From Ruminococcaceae bacterium UBA6842 (lineage in GTDB: Bacteria > Bacillota > Clostridia > Oscillospirales > Acutalibacteraceae): 11,388 nucleotides of DNA. The notes under the pieces are model-generated. The model made no database searches. It saw nothing but the letters and a program-made list of their open reading frames with translations, and was not told where the DNA came from. The position numbers were made by a program, and so were the translations under genes. The stretch is taken from contig DKDS01000072.1 in the NCBI GenBank assembly GCA_002451855.1, forward strand, positions 4,441-15,828, given 5' to 3'. This document shows positions 7,879-11,388 of this stretch, in pieces (the first letter of the stretch is position 1; every line of letters begins with the position of its first letter).

Positions 7879-7945
7879 ATTAAACATTGCAAAGCTCATT
7901 GGAAACAAAATAAATGATTTATATATTAGTTTTGTGATGTTTAAT
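7879..7945 (+). repeat. 9-bp inverted repeat bracketing a promoter
   Basis: ATTAAACAT (7879-7887) and ATGTTTAAT (7937-7945) are exact reverse complements 49 bases apart, starting 5 bases after the manA stop codon. They flank the promoter boxes at 7899-7927. Possible roles are an operator pair, a recombination site arm or chance in AT-rich DNA. Confidence 0.35.
7899..7927 (+). promoter_or_regulatory. Promoter of a short leader transcript downstream of manA
   Basis: TTGGAA (7899-7904), 17-bp spacer, TATATT (7922-7927). The transcript would start near 7934, run through the 18-codon mini-ORF and meet the terminator at 8023-8066, giving an RNA of about 130 nt unless it reads through toward the sigma-like gene at 8458. 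Confidence 0.55.
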
Positions 7946-7980
7946 CAGGAAAGAAAAATTAAAGAAATAAGGTGATTCAA

Positions 7981-8037
7981 ATGGAATCACAAAACAGAAT
8001 ATTGACGCAATTACAAAACAGGGCGCCGAGCTTGTGA
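7981..8037 (+). CDS. Candidate 18-residue leader peptide overlapping a terminator stem
   Basis: ATG 7981 to TGA 8035-8037 encodes MESQNRILTQLQNRAPSL, preceded by AAGGTG (7969-7974) at normal spacing. Its last codons and stop lie in the 5' arm of the terminator at 8023, the arrangement expected if a translating ribosome prevents hairpin formation. The next frame, from 7986, also reads like protein (ITKQNIDAITKQGAELVKSE) but has no start codon, so the stretch may instead be a frameshifted gene fragment. A 12-bp imperfect direct repeat lies inside (7986-7997 and 8010-8021, one mismatch). Not recognised as a known leader. Confidence 0.35.
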   Translation: MESQNRILTQLQNRAPSL

Positions 8038-8066
8038 AAAGCGAGCTTGGCGCTCGTTCTTTTTTT
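8023..8066 (+). terminator. Intrinsic terminator (or attenuator) after manA
   Basis: GCGCCGAGCTTGT (8023-8035) pairs with GCGAGCTTGGCGC (8041-8053) over 13 positions, including three G-U pairs, around a GAAAA loop. A T-run ends at 8066. It is the first terminator downstream of manA and could serve manA, the short leader transcript, or both. Confidence 0.85.
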
Positions 8067-8117
8067 ATTCGACAAAATAACAGATAATTCTACATTTTTC
8101 GATAGGTGGGAATACCA

Positions 8118-8189
8118 ATGTACTGTATAAACCTTGCTGTATATAAAGTGGAGGAAAAATGTGTACGCCATAAGGCGATTGCAAGGTGA
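8118..8189 (+). CDS. Doubtful 23-codon ORF in the leader region
   Basis: ATG 8118 to TGA 8187 encodes MYCINLAVYKVEEKCVRHKA plus three residues, with a GGTGGG box at 8105-8110. Past this stop and a second one (TAA 8202-8204) the same frame stays open to 8451 without a start codon, so it may be a decayed gene. A second, better ribosome site (GGAGG at 8150-8154) precedes an ATG at 8159 in another frame, but that reading stops after four codons. I do not recognise either; expression is uncertain. Confidence 0.2.
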   Translation: MYCINLAVYKVEEKCVRHKAIAR

Positions 8190-8223
8190 GTAAGTGAAAA
8201 ATAACAGAAGGCAAAAGGTGAAG

Positions 8224-8361
8224 ATATAGCTGCTAGGAGTTTAATACTCCGAATAAGCTGTATTTTAAAGGAAACGGGCTGTAATAATGCCCGTAAATTT
8301 ACTGAATTAAAAGAAGAAAAGACCAATAAAATTGCCGCTCGAAAAGGCTTTAAGATTGGTC
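8224..8361 (+). other. Hairpin-rich leader segment upstream of the sigma-like gene
   Basis: Three separate pairings can be read. ATATAGCT (8224-8231) with AGCTGTAT (8256-8263, one G-U) encloses GGAGT (8236-8240)/ACTCC (8246-8250). ACGGGC (8274-8279) pairs with GCCCGT (8289-8294). GACCAAT (8321-8327) pairs with ATTGGTC (8355-8361) around an inner GCC/GGC. Together with the paired elements at 8385-8427 they suggest a structured 5' leader RNA. No known riboswitch is recognised. The folding was done by eye. Confidence 0.35.
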
Positions 8362-8457
8362 GGACCTTTTGCGCTTTGTATATACTGCGGCGAAGGTATA
8401 GATACGGCTGCCGCAGCCCTCCGTATCAATCGTTTTGGAGATTATCAGGATGATTGA
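8332..8457 (+). CDS. Candidate 41-residue protein immediately upstream of the sigma-like gene
   Basis: An open frame from 8311 to the TGA at 8455-8457 reads PLEKALRLVGPFALC, then IYCGEGIDTAAAALRI, then NRFGDYQDD. It has balanced composition and codon choice like its neighbours, and its stop codon directly abuts the ATG of the sigma-like gene, as expected for translational coupling. Its start is the weak point: there is no ATG, and the best in-frame choice is TTG 8332 without a clear ribosome site. It could be the end of a longer gene broken by a frameshift, since the neighbouring frame upstream (ending LKEEKTNKIAARKG) also looks protein-like. Not recognised. Confidence 0.4.
   Translation: MPLEKALRLVGPFALCIYCGEGIDTAAAALRINRFGDYQDD
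8385..8427 (+). promoter_or_regulatory. Interleaved stems: possible pseudoknot or two-state switch
   Basis: CTGCGGC (8385-8391) pairs with GCCGCAG (8410-8416), and GATACGG (8401-8407) pairs with CCGTATC (8421-8427). Both 7-bp helices are perfect, and their strands interleave in the order of an H-type pseudoknot (loops of 9, 2 and 4 nt). The 4-nt loop is short for crossing a 7-bp helix, so the two stems may instead be mutually exclusive. The structure ends 30 bases before the sigma-like start codon. Confidence 0.35.
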
Positions 8458-9042
8458 ATGGAGGAAAATAAATTGAAAAGTATTTTTTTAGTATGGAAAG
8501 ATAAAAACTGCAACGGTGAAAATCCCGAATGGATACATATGACTGCCAAGGAATTTTTTGAATTTAAGAAGAAACCCGAAAACTTAGGAAGGAAATTTGT
8601 TCGGGTAGAGGATAAAAATCTGTCTTCAAAAGATCCGGTAATTTTTATTGAGGCTAATAAAGAACTGTATAAAAAATGTAATGCCGAACATAGTGAATAT
8701 ATGCGCAGGAAAGCGGAAAAGAAGAAATATCCGCGCAGGTTTGTATCATTGGATAGTTTTTGGGGCGATGACTCAGACAGAGATAACCACGAAAGATATT
8801 CGGATAACAGATGGGAGGAAGAATATATATTGGATAAACTTCAAGCCGATGAACTGCATAAGGCAATAGAGAAGCTTACCGATAAGGAAAAAAGAACCTT
8901 TGAGGTAATAGCGTTTGCTATTTTGCAAGGTATAAGCGAAAGGGAAATGGCATTACACTTGGGTATTCCGCAAAAGACTTTAAATAACCGGAAAAGAAAG
9001 GTTTTTGAGAAGATAAGGAAAGAGTTGGCTCAAAAAGAATGA
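8458..9042 (+). CDS. Sigma-70 region-4-like regulator of a mobile element
   Basis: A 194-residue protein. Residues 133-190 form a sigma-70 region 4-like DNA-binding unit: a KLTDKEKRTFEVI helix, then the helix-turn-helix GISEREMALHLGIPQKTLNNRKRKV. The N-terminal 60 residues (IFLVWKD, MTAKEFFEFKKKPENLGRKF) and the central VSLDSFWGDD resemble sigma-like ORFs of Firmicutes conjugative transposons. No region 2 is apparent, so it may act as a transcription activator rather than a full sigma factor. Start choice is open: ATG 8458 has only CAGGA (8446-8450), while an in-frame TTG at 8473 has GGAGG (8460-8464) 8 bases away and would remove five residues. It follows a structured leader and precedes the putative RNA at 9062-9443; probable role is control of element genes. 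Confidence 0.8.
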   Translation: MEENKLKSIFLVWKDKNCNGENPEWIHMTAKEFFEFKKKPENLGRKFVRVEDKNLSSKDPVIFIEANKELYKKCNAEHSEYMRRKAEKKKYPRRFVSLDSFWGDDSDRDNHERYSDNRWEEEYILDKLQADELHKAIEKLTDKEKRTFEVIAFAILQGISEREMALHLGIPQKTLNNRKRKVFEKIRKELAQKE

Positions 9043-9079
9043 GGCAGTACAGTAACATAGTAGAGGGCAAAAAAACGAC

Positions 9080-9106
9080 CTCTTTGAACATTGAAAACAG
9101 AATAGT
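9080..9106 (+). promoter_or_regulatory. boxA-like antitermination motif
   Basis: The stretch CTCTTTGAACATTGAAAACA, continuing GAATAG, closely resembles the boxA-containing sequence of Firmicutes rRNA operons (GCTCTTTGAAAACTGAATA type), the NusB/S10 recruitment signal for processive antitermination. A small stem, AGAGG (9062-9066)/CCTCT (9079-9083), overlaps its 5' end and could hide it. It sits just upstream of the folded RNA region. The match is from memory of the motif; function here is inference. Confidence 0.4.
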
Positions 9107-9375
9107 ACAGCGCACACTTTACCTTCCTTCTGCTGTCGGGCAACCGGCAAGCCACTTGAAGCTTTGTTCAGACGGTACGGCGCATCCGTAACGAAGGCGA
9201 TGACAGGCAGAAGAATTAAAGATACTTCCGTCACGAGAGATCGGGCGGCCTGCGGAGATCCCGGAGGCGGTGAGATTCCGATGAGGCAAAATGCATTGCC
9301 GGAGGGTGCGTTCCCTGTGTTCGGGGCGTCGTGGACAAATACGGACAAAACAAACGATTGATACAATAATTATTA

Positions 9376-9443
9376 AAGGACGGTCGTGTGTTTTCTTTTC
9401 GGATTATAATATGATTTGCAAAATTGCATCCGACCGTCTTTTT
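9376..9443 (+). terminator. Terminator-like hairpin with a 44-base loop
   Basis: GACGGTCG (9379-9386) pairs exactly with CGACCGTC (9431-9438), extended by weaker outer pairs, and is followed by a T-run (9439-9443). The loop is unusually long and contains a small TGCA/TGCA hairpin (9417-9428) and a TATAAT (9405-9410) without a good -35. It ends the putative RNA and lies 94 bases before the next gene. Confidence 0.6.
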
Positions 9444-9536
9444 AAGCTGTAAAAAGGCAGAATGCATATAAACGGATAATATATTCATTTTGGCTTTTTG
9501 GAACTTAAAAACAAAAAATATTCGGAGGGATTTGAA

Positions 9537-9689
9537 ATGGATAAAAAGGTAGAAAACAACACTTCTTTTGCTTACAGCGTAAACCTGTTACGAATGCTTC
9601 TGAAAATGGGTTTAATAACCGACGATGAATACGGTAAAATAGTTGAAATAAACGCGGAGCATTACGCCGCAGACATAATATGTGTCTGA
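9537..9689 (+). CDS. Small SHOCT-like protein preceding the recombinase
   Basis: A 50-residue protein. Its core, LLRMLLKMGLITDDEYGKIV (residues 17-36), matches the SHOCT-type pattern of a helix, the GLIT(D/E)xEY turn and a second helix, a module thought to mediate oligomerisation or partner binding. ATG 9537 is chosen because GGAGGG lies at 9524-9529; an in-frame TTG at 9498 has no such site. Small proteins of this kind commonly sit directly before serine recombinase genes in Firmicutes integrative elements, so an accessory role in recombination or its control is plausible but not shown. The stop codon is 119 bases before the recombinase start. Confidence 0.65.
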   Translation: MDKKVENNTSFAYSVNLLRMLLKMGLITDDEYGKIVEINAEHYAADIICV

Positions 9690-9808
9690 ATTCTTAATTT
9701 TTCAGCTTCGGGAAATTTGTGCTGGAAGTATTCGTACTCTCGTGGTATTGTTGTGTTGCCGAAGGGCAAAAACAGCAAGGCAGCTTACTTGCGGAAAGGA
9801 TAAGGAAT

Positions 9809-11365
9809 ATGAACATTACTGAAATCACAAGTATCAAGGAGCAGATAATCGAACGGCTGCGGTTGGCACCGTATTGCCGGGTATCAAGCGACTCTGCCGA
9901 TCAGCTCCATTCCTTTGCGGCACAGATACGCTACTACAGCGAGTACGCAAAGAATCATCCCGAATATGAGCTTGTGGATATTTACGCAGATGAGGGTATT
10001 ACGGGAACAGAAATGAAAAAACGGGACGAGCTTAACCGCCTTATAACCGACTGCAGGAAAGGCAAGATTGACCGTGTTATCGTTAAATCGGTTTCAAGAC
10101 TGGCTCGGAACACCGAGGAATTGCTCGTACTGCTGCGAATGTTCAAGGATTTCGGTGTGAGTGTGTATTTTGAGGAACAGGGCATAGATACAGATAAACT
10201 TAATATGGAAATGATTGTAACATTCCCCGGTATGGCCGCACAGCAAGAAAGTGTGAACATATCGGGGAATATGCGTTGGAGTTACCAAAAGCGGATGCAG
10301 TCGGGTGAATTTAATTGCACTCGCCCGGCTTACGGCTTTAATCTTAAAGACAGACAGATGACCGTTAATGAAAACGAAGCGACAGTTATACGCCGAATAT
10401 TTGACCTGTACTTGCAAGGCAACGGTATGCAAATCATTGCAGACATACTTAATAAGAACGGAATACCGAGACGATACGGTCATACTAAATGGCGTGTAAG
10501 CACAATAAAGTATATTTTACATAATGAAAGGTATATGGGCGACGCATTGTTGCAAAAAAGCTATACTACAGATACATTGCCGTACAGAAGAAAAAGCAAT
10601 AACGGGCAGTGCAGTAAATACTATGTGGAAAACAGCAATCCGCCGATAATAAGCAAAAAAGTTTTTAAAACGGCACAAGCCCTTATGAAATCAAGAACGA
10701 TTGACAACTGCAGACAAACGGCATATCCGCTTACAAAAAAACTGCATTGCCCCGAATGCGGACTTGTATTTCGCCGTCATGAAACAGGAGGCATGCCGTA
10801 TTGGATTTGCTCCGGCAGGGCGACGGGGACTACCGATTGCCAAAATCGCAGAGTCAGGGAAGATATGGTATATGAAGCCTTTAATAGAATGGCATTTAAG
10901 TTAAAATCCTATCGGTCTGAATTACTCGGTACGCTTATACACCAAATGGAATCTATGCAAGAACGCACAAACATAGGTAGGGAGCGCATACGGCAAATAG
11001 ATAAGGAAATAGCTGACTTGGGAGCAAGAAATATAGTTATCGCAAGACTGCACACAAGCGGCGTTTTAAATGCAGCTGAGCATTCCATGCAAACCGCGGA
11101 GATAAGCAACAAAATTACCGAGTTACGGACTGAACGCCGAAAGCGATTATCCGAGGATGAAAATGATGAGCTGATAGATACTCTTAAACACTTAAATGAA
11201 ATACTTGAAGAATATGAACCGACTGCCGAATTTGACAGCGAGCTGTTCGAACAGATTATAGACAACATTACCGTAGACAGCAATGCACAGCTTACATTCG
11301 GACTTATAGGAGGTATAAGGCTTACCGAGCAGATAGACGAGAGAGGAAGATGTAAATCGAAATGA
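9809..11365 (+). CDS. Large serine recombinase (integrase/excisionase of an integrative element)
   Basis: A 518-residue site-specific recombinase that would integrate and excise the element. Domains: N-terminal resolvase-type catalytic domain (about 16-160) with YCRVSS and the nucleophile S26, R24, and SVSRLARN (94-101) carrying the conserved arginines; recombinase DNA-binding domain (about 170-290) with PAYGF, EATVIRRIFDLY and GIPRRYGHTKWRVSTIKYIL; zinc ribbon with C314, C317, C334 and C344; and a long coiled-coil-rich region (about 370-470) before the C-terminus. The start is ATG 9809, with AAAGGA at 9795-9800; an in-frame GTG at 9719 would add 30 residues unlike the family. It appears intact. 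Its TGA overlaps the next ATG (ATGA), so the two are translationally coupled. Confidence 0.93.
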   Translation: MNITEITSIKEQIIERLRLAPYCRVSSDSADQLHSFAAQIRYYSEYAKNHPEYELVDIYADEGITGTEMKKRDELNRLITDCRKGKIDRVIVKSVSRLARNTEELLVLLRMFKDFGVSVYFEEQGIDTDKLNMEMIVTFPGMAAQQESVNISGNMRWSYQKRMQSGEFNCTRPAYGFNLKDRQMTVNENEATVIRRIFDLYLQGNGMQIIADILNKNGIPRRYGHTKWRVSTIKYILHNERYMGDALLQKSYTTDTLPYRRKSNNGQCSKYYVENSNPPIISKKVFKTAQALMKSRTIDNCRQTAYPLTKKLHCPECGLVFRRHETGGMPYWICSGRATGTTDCQNRRVREDMVYEAFNRMAFKLKSYRSELLGTLIHQMESMQERTNIGRERIRQIDKEIADLGARNIVIARLHTSGVLNAAEHSMQTAEISNKITELRTERRKRLSEDENDELIDTLKHLNEILEEYEPTAEFDSELFEQIIDNITVDSNAQLTFGLIGGIRLTEQIDERGRCKSK

Positions 11366-11388
11366 AGAACAGAACCTTGCCTTACGGG
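11362..11388 (+). CDS. Start of a second recombinase-family ORF, cut by the window edge
   Basis: ATG 11362 overlaps the recombinase stop codon in an ATGA and reads MKNRTLPYG before the window ends. The PYG motif so near the N-terminus corresponds to the beginning of the recombinase DNA-binding domain (compare PAYGF near residue 174 of the upstream protein). The product may therefore lack the catalytic serine domain, as in small companion recombinases of clostridial elements. Only nine codons are seen, so this is inference. Confidence 0.5.

Larger units (their letters stand above)
9062..9443 (+). ncRNA. Candidate structured non-coding RNA between the sigma-like gene and the recombinase module
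   Basis: About 400 bases without a convincing gene but with nested pairing. Domain I is closed by CTTCTGC-TGTC (9127-9137) with GACA-g-GCAGAAG (9202-9213), 11 pairs and one bulged G. Inside are a hairpin at 9155-9171 and TACGG/CCGTA (9176-9190); a competing GCAA-tetraloop hairpin is possible at 9134-9149. Domain II is closed by CACGA (9232-9236)/TCGTG (9329-9333) and holds three hairpins: 9248-9268, GGCAA/TTGCC (9285-9300) and AGGG/CCCT (9303-9316). A terminator follows at 9376-9443. GC content is higher than in neighbouring DNA. A TTG-started reading frame (9164-9361) overlaps, but its predicted product has no recognisable fold. The family is not one I can name. Confidence 0.5.
8068..11388 (+). 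mobile_element. One end of an integrative element (serine-recombinase type), boundaries not located
   Basis: The sigma-like regulator, SHOCT-like small protein, large serine recombinase and second recombinase ORF together form a module typical of clostridial integrative/conjugative elements. The left border is placed only roughly, after the manA terminator, since everything up to manA is housekeeping. Large serine recombinases exchange strands at a 2-bp core, so no long direct repeat is expected and I could not place an att site. The right border lies outside the window. Confidence 0.6.

Noticed and set aside
8023..8066. CRISPR-like or REP-like repeat
   Set aside because: The palindrome occurs once in the window and has a T-run, so a terminator explains it.
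9025..9053. TTGGCT-17-TACAGT as promoter for the putative RNA
   Set aside because: The spacing is right, but the -10 box is poor and the -35 only partial; too weak to annotate.
9164..9361. TTG-started 65-codon frame across the putative RNA
   Set aside because: No ribosome binding site, no hydrophobic core or recognisable motif, and it covers only part of the helices; kept as the main alternative to the RNA reading rather than called as a gene.
9405..9410. TATAAT in the loop of the 9376-9443 hairpin as a promoter for the SHOCT-like gene
   Set aside because: No acceptable -35 box at 16-18 bp upstream.
9231..9488. Reverse-strand frames across 8980-9488
   Set aside because: No ribosome sites or domains; they overlap the folded region and would run through its terminator.

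Overview
The window looks like a chromosomal segment of a gut-type, low-to-mid GC Firmicute (class Clostridia, probably near Oscillospiraceae/Ruminococcaceae) carrying one end of an integrative mobile element. Pointers to this host are the type-2 clostridial isoleucyl-tRNA synthetase, GGAGG-type ribosome binding sites, sigma-A promoters with 17-bp spacers in front of several genes, and intrinsic terminators. Taxonomy is inferred from protein character only.

Left part (1-7873) is housekeeping backbone, all on the + strand: ileS and a small two-helix membrane protein (probable operon); a MepA-like MATE efflux pump behind its own promoter and a promoter-proximal terminator hairpin; a small CDP-alcohol phosphatidyltransferase; a DegV/FakB-type fatty-acid-binding protein; and type I mannose-6-phosphate isomerase (manA). 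Each gene from MATE onward has a recognisable promoter.

Middle part (7874-8457) has no clear large gene. It holds a promoter, an 18-codon mini-ORF whose end lies inside the 5' arm of an intrinsic terminator, and then about 390 bases of hairpin-rich leader with two doubtful small ORFs and a possible pseudoknot.

Right part (8458-11388) is accessory DNA typical of clostridial integrative/conjugative elements: a sigma-70 region-4-like regulator, a roughly 400-base non-coding stretch that folds well by eye (boxA-like motif, two closed multi-helix domains, terminator), a 50-residue SHOCT-like protein, a 518-residue large serine recombinase, and the first nine codons of a second recombinase-domain protein joined by an ATGA overlap. 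A plausible reading is that the sigma-like protein and the RNA leaders control expression of the recombinase module. No conjugation, relaxase or cargo genes are visible, so the rest of the element would lie to the right, or this is a remnant. The strongest candidates for something undescribed are the structured RNA at about 9062-9443 and the leader-peptide/terminator arrangement at 7899-8066.
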